Source: Deinococcus aquaedulcis (GTDB lineage: Bacteria; Deinococcota; Deinococci; Deinococcales; Deinococcaceae). Taken from it: DNA of 64,000 bases. The stretch is taken from the NCBI RefSeq assembly GCF_019693445.1, contig NZ_JAHRBL010000001.1, positions 62,001 to 126,000 on the forward strand, read 5' to 3'. The position numbers were made by a program, and so were the translations under genes. The notes under the pieces were generated by a model that had not been told where the DNA came from, searched no databases, and saw nothing but the letters and a program-made list of their open reading frames with translations. Shown piece by piece: positions 1-8,951 of this stretch (within the stretch, counting starts at the first letter, position 1; each line of letters opens with the position of its first letter).

Positions 1-47
1 GCGCTGGGGGAAACCCAGCCGGGGCACCGCTGGCTGGGCGAGTTGGG

Positions 48-77
48 ATAAAAAAACCGCCCCCGGGGAAGGGGGCG
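48..77 (-). terminator. Rho-independent terminator of the nuclease gene
   Basis: On the minus strand, 27 bases after the nuclease stop codon, a 7-bp GC stem (58-64 with 71-77, six-base loop) is followed directly by a run of seven T (plus strand A at 50-56). This is a textbook intrinsic terminator. Confidence 0.92.
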
Positions 78-104
78 ACAAAATCTTAAGAAGAGGGTTT
101 GGGT

Positions 105-3100
105 TTAGGGACAGGTCACCGTCGGGCTGGCGCTGTTGCGCGGCGCCGTGGCCTGGACCGTCAGGTCATTGGCATTGTTGTTCGTGTCCTGACAACCGTT
201 CTGGAGTCGGAACAGTGCCTGAGCCCCTGAGGGGGCCGTGGCGTACACGCCTTCTGAAGTGTTCGTTGCCGTGCCCCAGGCCACCGCGTCGGCAATGCTT
301 GAGGAGGTTGAGGAAACAGCCGCCGTTCCCTGAACCAACGCAATCTTGCCAGCCGTGCCGCTCATGCTGAGGTTTGAGGTCGTGAGGTCGGCTCCGTTGA
401 GATCGGCGCCAAGGCTCCCGTTGCTCCCCGTTTTGATCAGGTAGTACTGGCCTGGATTGAGCGTGCCGCTCAAGGTAAAGGTGTTACTTGTGGTGGTGTT
501 GGCGGCGGAAAAGTACTGCAGGCTGTAGCCGCTGAGGGCGACAGCTTGGCTGCCAGCATTGAAGATCTCCACGTAGTCGTTCTTATAGGCCGGGGTGCCG
601 CTGTTGGCCCCGCCGCCGGGATAGACCTGGCTGATACGCAGTCGCGCGTTGGGGTTGGCAGGCGCGGTCACCGTCACTGTGAACGTCGCTGTAGCGTCCG
701 TAACGCCACTGCCGGCGCCGCGCACGGTCACGGTGTAGGTGCCTGCGGTGGCGTTCGCCGCATTTACGCTCAGAGTGCCGCTGGTGCCGGCGCCGGGCTG
801 GCTGGTGACAGTGACTGTAGGGGCAGTGCCGCTGCCCGTCACGCTGTCAATGCTCAGGACGACGTTACCGCTGTAGTTGCTACGGCCCACGCCCACGGTG
901 GTGGTGTTGCTGGTGCCAACCGTGAGATTCATCCCGCCGGTCGGGTTCACACTGATGCTCGAGCCCTGAGGGGTTGCAGGCAGGGGGGTCTGAGCCGTCA
1001 TGCTCACACCCACCAGGATGGGGTCGTGGTCACTGCTGCGGAAAGGGTCAGCACTGAAATAAGAGGTGACCTGCCCCGGCGACTTGAAGTTGGTGTTGTA
1101 GTCCAACACCGTGGGTTCGTCGGCGTTGATGTGCCACTTGGTCCGGCCAGTCACCTGGGTTGCCATGCTGGGCGAGGCAGTGGCCTGGTCCAAGCTGCCC
1201 CACTGGCTGTCAAACTGATAGGAGTAGGTGCTGGCACTGAACAGATTGCTGTAACCGCCATTCGCCAGGATGGTCAGGGGCTGTTCCTGCGCGTAAGCGT
1301 TGTAATCGCCCATCAGGATACGGTCGTCTTCCTGCACGCCAGTGGGGTTGGTGGCCAGCCAGTTGACAATCGCTGTGGCGGCGTCGCGCCGCGCGATGTA
1401 CCCCGCGCCCTGCCCGTCTCCCGGGTCGCTATCGTTGGTGGTGCTGCAGGCACTGCCCTTGCTCTTCAGGTGCATCATGACAGCCGTGAAGCGCCCACCG
1501 TTGGCCTTGCTCTGGAAGGTCTGGGCCCAGGTGGGGCGATTGCAGGTGTCCACATAGGTAGGGTCCACCGTGTTGTCCAGAATGGCCAGGTTGCCCACCG
1601 GGTCCACGGCAGCCGGTTTGTAGATCATCGCGACGCTGATCACATCGGTGCCGATCTTGCGCGCTGGGTTGATGTAGGCGTAGGTTCCAGCGCCCGCTTC
1701 AGCGTTCAGCGCATTCACGAGCGCAGCCATGGAGCTGTTGGCCCCCTTATCAAAGTCATTCTGCATTTCCAGAATGCCCAGCACATCGGGGTTCAGGCCC
1801 GTGATGGCCTTCACAATCTTGTTCTGCTGCCGCAGGAACTCATCGCAGTTCTCGGCGCCACGGGAGCTGGAGCCCGCGCCGTTGGGGGTGCAGCCGGTGT
1901 TGCTGTTGACCAGTGTGGTGAAGTAGTTCAGCACGTTCATGCTGCCCACGCGCAGATCGCCACCCACCGGGTCTGGGGCCGCTGTACGCGGGTTGGTGCC
2001 GGTGAACGTCGCGCTCTGCGACATGATGCGGTACAGGAAGTTGCTGCCGCTACGGTTGCCAAAGCCGTCGTGGTCGTAGTGCAGCACGCCGGTGGCTGTG
2101 CCGGTGTCACCACCGCGCAGGGTGTTGCTGGCGCTGAGGGGCTGGCCGTTACGGCCGAAGAGCGGATCGGGGTTCTGGGCCAGCGTGAGATCGTCCACGC
2201 GAAGCATCTGGTCGGGCAGAGTGGCGGTAAAGGCGCTATACGCGTTGACGTCTGGCGCATTGACCTGGGTAAAGTTGGCAATGCGCGTCTGGGCGAGGTC
2301 CACACTGTTGAAGCGGCCCAGCGTGAAGTTACTGGTGACCACGCCTGAGGTGCTCACACGCATGCCTTCGAAGCGCTCACGCTGAGCCACAGGCAGGTTG
2401 GGCGCAATGCTGATGGCCTCGGGCTGCGGCACGCCATTACCCAGAACGGTCACTGTAGGGCTGGTGAGCTGCGTGGTGGTGAAGGGCGCATTGACCACAG
2501 TGACGATTGGGTTGTTGTTGGCGTCGCGGTCGTTGTAGCTGTAGCTGCGCCGGAACTCGCTCACGGTGCCGCTCACGCGCACACGGTCACCAGCCACCAG
2601 GCCGGTGGGACAAGTGGTGCCGCAGAACACGAACACCCCTTCGCTGGTGGTGGGAATGCCGTCGGTGTCAATCGCTTCTTCCTGCACGAAGAAGCCCTGC
2701 AGGCCGGTGGCCACTTGGGTGACTACGCCTTCAATGAGCTGCGTGCCACTCAGGGGGCTGGCCGCATCCCCGCTGGCCGTGTTGCCCTGCACCTCATGAA
2801 TGCCGCGTAGGCCCGCCACGGTGCCGGGGTTGTCCGCCACCGAGAACACGAGGCTGAAGCTGAACGGATCGTTGTCACCGATGTCGGTGCCCTGCAGCGG
2901 CACGCGCGCGCCAAAGGTCACGATCTGCGAGGCGCCGGGGGCCAGGGCCGCCGCGCTCTGCCAGCCCCGGTGGCCCACGTTGGGGGCGGTGCTGCCAGCC
3001 GGCACGCTGATGGTCACGCCGCCGCTGTCAATGTTCGTCAGAAAGGGCGTGGCCGCAGGGTCCGCCACAATCGGGCCGCCGCTGTTGGTGTGCCCCTGCT

Positions 3101-3560
3101 CCACGGCCATGCCACCAGCACTCACCGGCGCGCCGGTGCGGGTCTTGACATTGCGAAAGGGCGTCTGGCCGTCGGTGGCGTAGCTGCCGTCGGTGTCCAC
3201 GGGAATGAACGTGGGCAGCGTGATGGTGCCCCCCGTGTTGTTGGTCACCTGGAAGCTGGCGGTCATGTGCACCACGCGGTTCACGTTGTCCACCAGATTG
3301 CTCATGCTGACGCGGGCAAAGCTCAGCTGGTCGAAGGGCACCTCGGCGGCCTGGGCGCTCAGGCCCACCCGGTTCACGCTGGCGTCGCCCTGGGTGCTCA
3401 GGCCGTTGACGCGCAGTTCGTACAGGCCGAAGGTCTTGGCGGGGTTGGGTTTGGCCGGCGTGGTCGCCACGGGCGCGGCCGGTGGCGTCACGGTGGTGGG
3501 GGCGCTGCAGGCACTCAGGGCCAGCAGCCCGACCAGCATCAGGGCATTAACGGACTTCAT
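105..3560 (-). CDS. Secreted ExeM/NucH-type endonuclease lipoprotein with lamin-tail domain
   Basis: 1151 residues. The N-terminus is a lipoprotein signal with lipobox LSAC (Cys18), so the product should be exported and membrane-anchored. Residues about 265-345 look like the OB-like domain found in large extracellular nucleases (GVVTQVATGLQGFFVQ). Residues about 530-850 form an endonuclease/exonuclease/phosphatase domain with MNVLNYF, GDYNAY and SSDHDP signatures. Ig-like Thr/Val-rich linkers and a C-terminal lamin-tail domain (about 970 on, RLRISQVYPGGG...DYVEIFN) follow. The likely role is extracellular DNA or phosphodiester degradation. ATG 3560 was chosen because GGAGG sits six bases upstream; a GTG at 3566 overlaps that ribosome site. 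The start codon lies inside the small RiPP-like ORF 3547-3717, implying translational coupling. Confidence 0.9.
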   Translation of the reverse strand: MKSVNALMLVGLLALSACSAPTTVTPPAAPVATTPAKPNPAKTFGLYELRVNGLSTQGDASVNRVGLSAQAAEVPFDQLSFARVSMSNLVDNVNRVVHMTASFQVTNNTGGTITLPTFIPVDTDGSYATDGQTPFRNVKTRTGAPVSAGGMAVEQGHTNSGGPIVADPAATPFLTNIDSGGVTISVPAGSTAPNVGHRGWQSAAALAPGASQIVTFGARVPLQGTDIGDNDPFSFSLVFSVADNPGTVAGLRGIHEVQGNTASGDAASPLSGTQLIEGVVTQVATGLQGFFVQEEAIDTDGIPTTSEGVFVFCGTTCPTGLVAGDRVRVSGTVSEFRRSYSYNDRDANNNPIVTVVNAPFTTTQLTSPTVTVLGNGVPQPEAISIAPNLPVAQRERFEGMRVSTSGVVTSNFTLGRFNSVDLAQTRIANFTQVNAPDVNAYSAFTATLPDQMLRVDDLTLAQNPDPLFGRNGQPLSASNTLRGGDTGTATGVLHYDHDGFGNRSGSNFLYRIMSQSATFTGTNPRTAAPDPVGGDLRVGSMNVLNYFTTLVNSNTGCTPNGAGSSSRGAENCDEFLRQQNKIVKAITGLNPDVLGILEMQNDFDKGANSSMAALVNALNAEAGAGTYAYINPARKIGTDVISVAMIYKPAAVDPVGNLAILDNTVDPTYVDTCNRPTWAQTFQSKANGGRFTAVMMHLKSKGSACSTTNDSDPGDGQGAGYIARRDAATAIVNWLATNPTGVQEDDRILMGDYNAYAQEQPLTILANGGYSNLFSASTYSYQFDSQWGSLDQATASPSMATQVTGRTKWHINADEPTVLDYNTNFKSPGQVTSYFSADPFRSSDHDPILVGVSMTAQTPLPATPQGSSISVNPTGGMNLTVGTSNTTTVGVGRSNYSGNVVLSIDSVTGSGTAPTVTVTSQPGAGTSGTLSVNAANATAGTYTVTVRGAGSGVTDATATFTVTVTAPANPNARLRISQVYPGGGANSGTPAYKNDYVEIFNAGSQAVALSGYSLQYFSAANTTTSNTFTLSGTLNPGQYYLIKTGSNGSLGADLNGADLTTSNLSMSGTAGKIALVQGTAAVSSTSSSIADAVAWGTATNTSEGVYATAPSGAQALFRLQNGCQDTNNNANDLTVQATAPRNSASPTVTCP

Positions 3561-3717
3561 CTTCACCTCCGGGGAACGGCATACCGGGCATGCCGTTGAA
3601 GCCCACCGAACCCACCAGGGTCACAGCCTGCCAGGGACCCAGCGGCGTGAGACGGGGCGCGGTGTAGGACGGCGCGGCGAGGGGCCGCTGCTGCTGCTCA
3701 GGGGCGTCGTACTGCAC
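3547..3717 (-). CDS. Small peptide with lasso-RiPP-type leader motif (putative precursor)
   Basis: GTG-started 56-codon ORF with AAGGAG five bases upstream of GTG 3717, a strong reason to think it is translated. Residues 18-33 fit the lasso-peptide leader pattern YxxPxLxxxGxxxxxT exactly: Tyr18, Pro21, Leu23, Gly27, Thr33. The segment after Thr33-Leu34 is Gly/Met/Pro-rich and ends GGEDEVR. A classical lasso core needs Asp/Glu at core position 7-9; here positions 7-9 counted from Val35 are Asn, Gly, Met, and the first acid is Glu52, so a normal macrolactam ring is not evident. The last 14 bases overlap the nuclease start. No B1/RRE, B2 protease or lasso cyclase gene is visible in this window, but an HPr-kinase-like gene, a known lasso tailoring family, lies divergently 230 bases away. 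It may be a RiPP precursor matured by distant enzymes, or a remnant. Confidence 0.6.
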   Translation of the reverse strand: MQYDAPEQQQRPLAAPSYTAPRLTPLGPWQAVTLVGSVGFNGMPGMPFPGGEDEVR

Positions 3718-3764
3718 GAAAACTCCTTGACCTGCTTGCGTAGGATCTGTCGAGTGAGATTGTC

Positions 3765-3792
3765 TTGAAAATGAGACGAGCGCGAATATATG
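3765..3792 (+). promoter_or_regulatory. Promoter candidate for the 20-codon ORF and kinase
   Basis: TTGAAA (3765-3770), 16-base spacer, TATATG (3787-3792). It lies in the divergent region between the RiPP-like ORF and the kinase. An 8-bp hairpin (3818-3825 with 3838-3845) follows in the 5' untranslated region and has no T run. Confidence 0.45.
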
Positions 3793-3891
3793 GCAAAGAT
3801 GTCAGCAGATGTTGAGACGCCCCCCTTTGGGCTTAGGGGGGGGCGGGGGGGCGTAGTGTGCCAGAGAGCTCACAACATGCAGGAGAAAACG

Positions 3892-3954
3892 ATGACCAAG
3901 TACGGCGCCATTGAATGGGCTGCAGAGAGGCTGAACGGGGAGCCGTGTCCGTGA
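3892..3954 (+). CDS. 20-residue peptide ORF coupled to the kinase gene
   Basis: ATG 3892 is preceded by AGGAG with a six-base gap, so initiation is plausible; an in-frame ATG at 3877 would give 25 residues. The peptide begins MTKYGAIEW and ends GEPCP. Its TGA (3952-3954) overlaps the GTG of the kinase (3951-3953) as GTGA, the usual layout of translational coupling. I recognise no family. It could be a second substrate peptide, a regulatory leader peptide, or chance. Confidence 0.45.
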   Translation: MTKYGAIEWAAERLNGEPCP

Positions 3955-4841
3955 GCCGGCCAACCACCCTCTGGAATAGCCTGAACGCCTTGACAGAACT
4001 CCATGGGTTGCCGCCTCAGGTGCAGGCGGCGCTGCAGACGGACTGGCAAACCCCGGCCAGCTGGGCGGCCCCCCAGCGCCGCTTCGTGCTGACAGCGGGA
4101 CCGGGCGACTGGCCTGCCGGCGCAGCTGCCCAGGCCATTCCCCTGATGGACCGCGAGGCTGCTGTGGTGACCCAAGGCAACACCTTCTGGCTGGATGGGC
4201 ATCTGCGTGGCCAGGTCGCTGCCGCTGAGGTGCAGCTGCAGGCGGCGCCGGGTGCAGCGCGAGACACCTGGGCCCTGGCCCTGACCGAGGCGCACCGCAG
4301 CGGCGGCTGGCTGCCCCTGCACGCCGCGCTGGTGGCCGGGCCTGCGGGGGCCGCCGCCGTGCTGGGCGTCAGCGGCGCAGGCAAAAGCACGGCGGCGCTG
4401 CGCCTGCGCGCAGAGGGCTGGGCGGTCCTGGCCGAGGACCGCGCCTGGGTGGGTCCGCAGGGGCAGGCCGCCGGCCTGGACCGCACCCTGCGCGCTTACC
4501 GGGACAGTGTGGAGCGCTTCGCCCCAGCCCTGTTGCCCGAATTTGACGCCGCGCCGCGCGATCCCCGGGGCAAGGCCCTCCTGGCGCTCGACGCCGCGCC
4601 GCCGGCCCCCCTGCGCGCGGTGCTGGTGCTGGGTGCCCCCGGGCCCGCCGAGGTGCCGCTGCCCGAGCGGGTGCGGCTGCTGTGGGAATCCAGCGGCGTG
4701 CCCCTGACCGCCCTGGGGCGCACCCAGGCGGCGCAGGCGGTGGCCCGGTTGGCCCAGGGGGTGACCTGGCGCCGGGTCACCCGCGATGAGGTGCCGGCGG
4801 TGGTGGCCGAGGTGGTAGGTACCCCTGAGCTGGAACGGTGA
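3951..4841 (+). CDS. HPr kinase-like P-loop protein (RiPP-associated kinase type)
   Basis: 296 residues from GTG 3951 (GGGGAG eight bases upstream). Residues about 130-160 contain LHAALV followed by the P-loop GVSGAGKST and WAVLAEDR, the arrangement of HPr kinase/phosphorylase C-terminal domains and of the HprK-related kinases found in lasso-peptide clusters. The N-terminal 120 residues are divergent and the last 100 are Ala/Pro/Leu-rich. Proposed role: ATP-dependent phosphorylation of a protein or peptide. The neighbouring peptide with a lasso-type leader makes a RiPP-tailoring kinase a reasonable inference, but no PTS or HPr context is present to test the alternative. Coupled to the 20-residue ORF by a GTGA overlap. 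Confidence 0.75.
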   Translation: MSRPTTLWNSLNALTELHGLPPQVQAALQTDWQTPASWAAPQRRFVLTAGPGDWPAGAAAQAIPLMDREAAVVTQGNTFWLDGHLRGQVAAAEVQLQAAPGAARDTWALALTEAHRSGGWLPLHAALVAGPAGAAAVLGVSGAGKSTAALRLRAEGWAVLAEDRAWVGPQGQAAGLDRTLRAYRDSVERFAPALLPEFDAAPRDPRGKALLALDAAPPAPLRAVLVLGAPGPAEVPLPERVRLLWESSGVPLTALGRTQAAQAVARLAQGVTWRRVTRDEVPAVVAEVVGTPELER

Positions 4842-4996
4842 ACAGCAGGCCCCGCCCCTGTCTCCAGAGGTCAACATGGGCCAGACATCTGTCAAAGCAA
4901 GCGCGCAACAGTACGAGCACGCCTTGTGCCCCTCAACTCTACAGCGCTGGTCTACAGGGTCCGCCGCCCTTCACGCCGCGCTGGCCCGTTTTCAGG

Positions 4997-5034
4997 GCGG
5001 GGCCATCCTGGGCGCAGCCTTGGGATGGCCCCGC
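4997..5034. terminator. Perfect 12-bp hairpin between convergent genes
   Basis: 4997-5008 pairs perfectly with 5023-5034 across a 14-base loop, between the 3' ends of the kinase gene and hslO. There is no T tract on either side, so it is either a strong GC-type bidirectional terminator or an mRNA end-protecting stem. Confidence 0.45.
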
Positions 5035-5064
5035 GATCAGCGCTTGAGTCCACCTCAGCTGGCC

Positions 5065-5973
<909 letters not shown>

Positions 5974-5980
5974 GGGGCCT

Positions 5981-5986
5981 ACCTTA
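5981..5986 (-). promoter_or_regulatory. -10 box of leaderless hslO
   Basis: TAAGGT on the minus strand, seven bases before the hslO ATG, with no Shine-Dalgarno in between. Confidence 0.5.
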
Positions 5987-6257
5987 CCCGCGTGCTGGAG
6001 GGCGGGGTGTGCAGCCTCTTTCATTCGGGTGGCATGGGGCCTGGAACGGTGAGAAGACAACCCAGCAGAAGGCCAGTCAGTTGAGAACCCGGGCAGTAAC
6101 ATTTCTTGCCATTTCCTTGAGCCCGGCCAGGAAAACCTCTCACCCGCGTTTCCTACCATGAGAAGTCACGCCGCTGGGCCCGGAGCGGGCGCGGCGGCGC
6201 CTCATTCCACCGAATAGACCTGGGCGGAGCTGGCCCACGGTCCCTGAAGGAGAGTCC

Positions 6258-8057
6258 ATGAACCGCACCCCCCTCAGCGCCCTGGCGCTGGCCACCCTGG
6301 CCCTGACCCTGGCTGCCTGCAGCAACAAGGGCGAGACGCAACGCACCACGCAAAGCAACACGCAGACCACCACACAAAGTAACGGCGCTACGGCCACCAC
6401 TGGCCAGCAGGAAACGCTGGTGGTGCAGCAGGCTTCAGACGTGCCCACCCTGGACCCCGGCGCCACCTATGACACCGGCAGCGGCCAGGTGGTCGAGAAC
6501 CTGTACGAGACCCTGCTGACCTACAAGGGCAACAGCCTGGATGAACTGGAGCCGCTGCTGGCCACCGCCTGGGAAGAGGGCGAAGGCGGGCGCGAGTACC
6601 GCTTTACCCTGCGCGAAGGCGTGAAGTTCCACTCTGGTAACACCATGACCTGTGCCGATGCGGAGTACAGCTTCCGCCGCAACCTGGTCACCAACCACGC
6701 CGACAGCGGCAACTGGTTTATCGCCGAGTCCCTGCTGGGCACGAACGCCAACGCCAACGACGACAAGAGCATCACCTGGCAGCGCATTGCGGACGCCGTG
6801 AAGTGCGACGGCGAGACGCTGGTGTTCACCCTGCCCAAGACCGACCCCGCGTTCCTGTCCAAGCTGGCCTATGTGGGCCAGAGCATCGTGGACAGCAAGT
6901 ACGCCGCCGAACTGGGTGAGTGGGACGGCACCGAGGCCACCTGGCAGAAAGCGGTGGGCACCGACCTGACGAACAGCCCGCTGGCCCAGAAGCCCAGCGG
7001 CACGGGCGCTTACAAGCTCCTGGAGAAGTCGGCCACCTCGGTCACCGCCACGGCCTTTGAGGACTACTGGGGCGAGAAACCCCAGATCAAGAATGTGGTG
7101 CTGCAGCAGGTCGCGGAACTGGCCCCCCGCGTTCAGGCTTTCCTGAAGGGCGACGCTGACCTGATCGAGACGGGCGGGCGCGCCATCATCAAGGCGCAGC
7201 TGGAAGGCAAAGACGGCGTGGTGGTGGTAGACGACCTGCCCGACACCACCGCCTCGGCCCTGAGCATGAACCAGAACATCAAGGGCAAGGCGCTGGGCAG
7301 TGGCAAGCTGGACGGCCAGGGCATTCCGGCCAACTTCTTCAGCGATGTGGACGTGCGCCGGGGCTTTGTGGCGGCCTTTGACCTGCCCACCTACATTGAG
7401 CAGGTGCAGCTGGGCAAGGGCGAGGCACGCAACTTCCTGCTGCCTGAGACCTTCCCTGGCTACGATTCTTCGGTGGAGGCGGCCAAGTTTGACCCGGAGA
7501 TTGCCAAGGCGGCGTTCCAGCGCGCCTGGGGCGGCCAGGTGTGGGAGAACGGCTTTGCGGTGAATATCTCGTACCGGGCGGGCAGCGAGACCGCCAAAAC
7601 GGCGATGGAACTGCTGAAGAAGAACATTGAAGCCCTGAACCCCAAGTTCAAGGTGACGATTGTGGCCAAGGAATGGAGCGAGCTGATCAAGGCGGGCAAC
7701 GCCGGCACCGAGCCCATGATCACCACGGCCTGGGCGCCGGATTACGCCGACCCGGATAACTTCGTGCACACCTTCTATTCGTCGGAGGGCTATTACAACC
7801 CGCGTATCGGTGCGCGCGACGAGCAGATTGACACCTGGATCAACGAGGCGCGTGCCACCACTGACGCGGCCCGCCGCGACGAGCTGTACGCGCAGGTTGC
7901 CCGCCGCGCCCAGGAACTGGCGCTGTACATCGTGCTGCCCAGCAACCCCGCTTTCGTGGTGCACCGCAACACCCTGCAGGGCGTGAGCGCCGAGACTTTC
8001 AACCCCATGACGTCGTTTGTCACCGGGACCCTCTGGCGCAAGCTCAGCAAGAGCTAA
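6258..8057 (+). CDS. ABC transporter substrate-binding lipoprotein, peptide/nickel (family 5) type
   Basis: 599 residues, ATG with AAGGAG five bases upstream. A lipoprotein signal (LTLAAC, Cys21) is followed by a Thr/Gln/Asn-rich linker to about residue 50, then the family-5 solute-binding fold: [19 protein letters not shown], a VENLYETLL segment, and a C-terminal [19 protein letters not shown] motif typical of OppA/DppA proteins. It should capture oligopeptides or similar ligands outside the membrane and deliver them to an ABC importer. No permease or ATPase is adjacent; a DppB/DppC-like pair lies 50 kb away in this window, so any partnership is unknown. Confidence 0.92.
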   Translation: MNRTPLSALALATLALTLAACSNKGETQRTTQSNTQTTTQSNGATATTGQQETLVVQQASDVPTLDPGATYDTGSGQVVENLYETLLTYKGNSLDELEPLLATAWEEGEGGREYRFTLREGVKFHSGNTMTCADAEYSFRRNLVTNHADSGNWFIAESLLGTNANANDDKSITWQRIADAVKCDGETLVFTLPKTDPAFLSKLAYVGQSIVDSKYAAELGEWDGTEATWQKAVGTDLTNSPLAQKPSGTGAYKLLEKSATSVTATAFEDYWGEKPQIKNVVLQQVAELAPRVQAFLKGDADLIETGGRAIIKAQLEGKDGVVVVDDLPDTTASALSMNQNIKGKALGSGKLDGQGIPANFFSDVDVRRGFVAAFDLPTYIEQVQLGKGEARNFLLPETFPGYDSSVEAAKFDPEIAKAAFQRAWGGQVWENGFAVNISYRAGSETAKTAMELLKKNIEALNPKFKVTIVAKEWSELIKAGNAGTEPMITTAWAPDYADPDNFVHTFYSSEGYYNPRIGARDEQIDTWINEARATTDAARRDELYAQVARRAQELALYIVLPSNPAFVVHRNTLQGVSAETFNPMTSFVTGTLWRKLSKS

Positions 8058-8074
8058 GCCGCACGCCTCCCGCG

Positions 8075-8120
8075 CCCGCGCGCCGCCTCGCTGCCCCCGC
8101 AGCAGAAGGCGGCGCGCGGG
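8075..8120 (+). terminator. Strong GC hairpin between binding protein and response regulator
   Basis: A perfect 14-bp stem (8075-8088 with 8107-8120) whose 18-base loop contains a further CTGC/GCAG pair. It starts 17 bases after the binding-protein stop. No T tract follows, so termination is likely but not certain. Confidence 0.55.
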
Positions 8121-8121
8121 C

Positions 8122-8127
8122 TATGCT
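8122..8127 (+). promoter_or_regulatory. -10 box of leaderless response regulator gene
   Basis: TATGCT, six bases before ATG 8134, no Shine-Dalgarno between. Confidence 0.5.
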
Positions 8128-8133
8128 GCGCGC

Positions 8134-8814
<681 letters not shown>

Positions 8815-8821
8815 GGGGTGG

Positions 8822-8850
8822 AGGACGTGGGGTGTGGGGTGTGGAAAAAA
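8822..8850. repeat. GTGGGGTGT tandem repeat remnant
   Basis: Short GTGGGGT(G)T units in tandem between the response regulator and kinase genes; similar GTGGGGTGT text recurs at 23120. Possibly a remnant of a small intergenic repeat. Confidence 0.35.
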
Positions 8851-8951
8851 CCCTGTAGGGCGCCCCTGGTGGCGGTGGATAGGGGTGCCGGCGGTGCCCA
8901 GCGCAGGGCCTGGGCTGGGTGGGCCCGGCCAGAGCAGGGGCGGGCGGCCGG

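Noticed and set aside
3547..3650. Canonical lasso peptide core
   Set aside because: With the leader ending after Thr33-Leu34, core positions 7-9 are Asn, Gly, Met, so the usual ring acceptor is missing. Only the leader motif is claimed.
8822..8850. CRISPR-like array
   Set aside because: The short GTGGGGT units are in direct tandem without spacers of regular length; no cas genes occur in the window.
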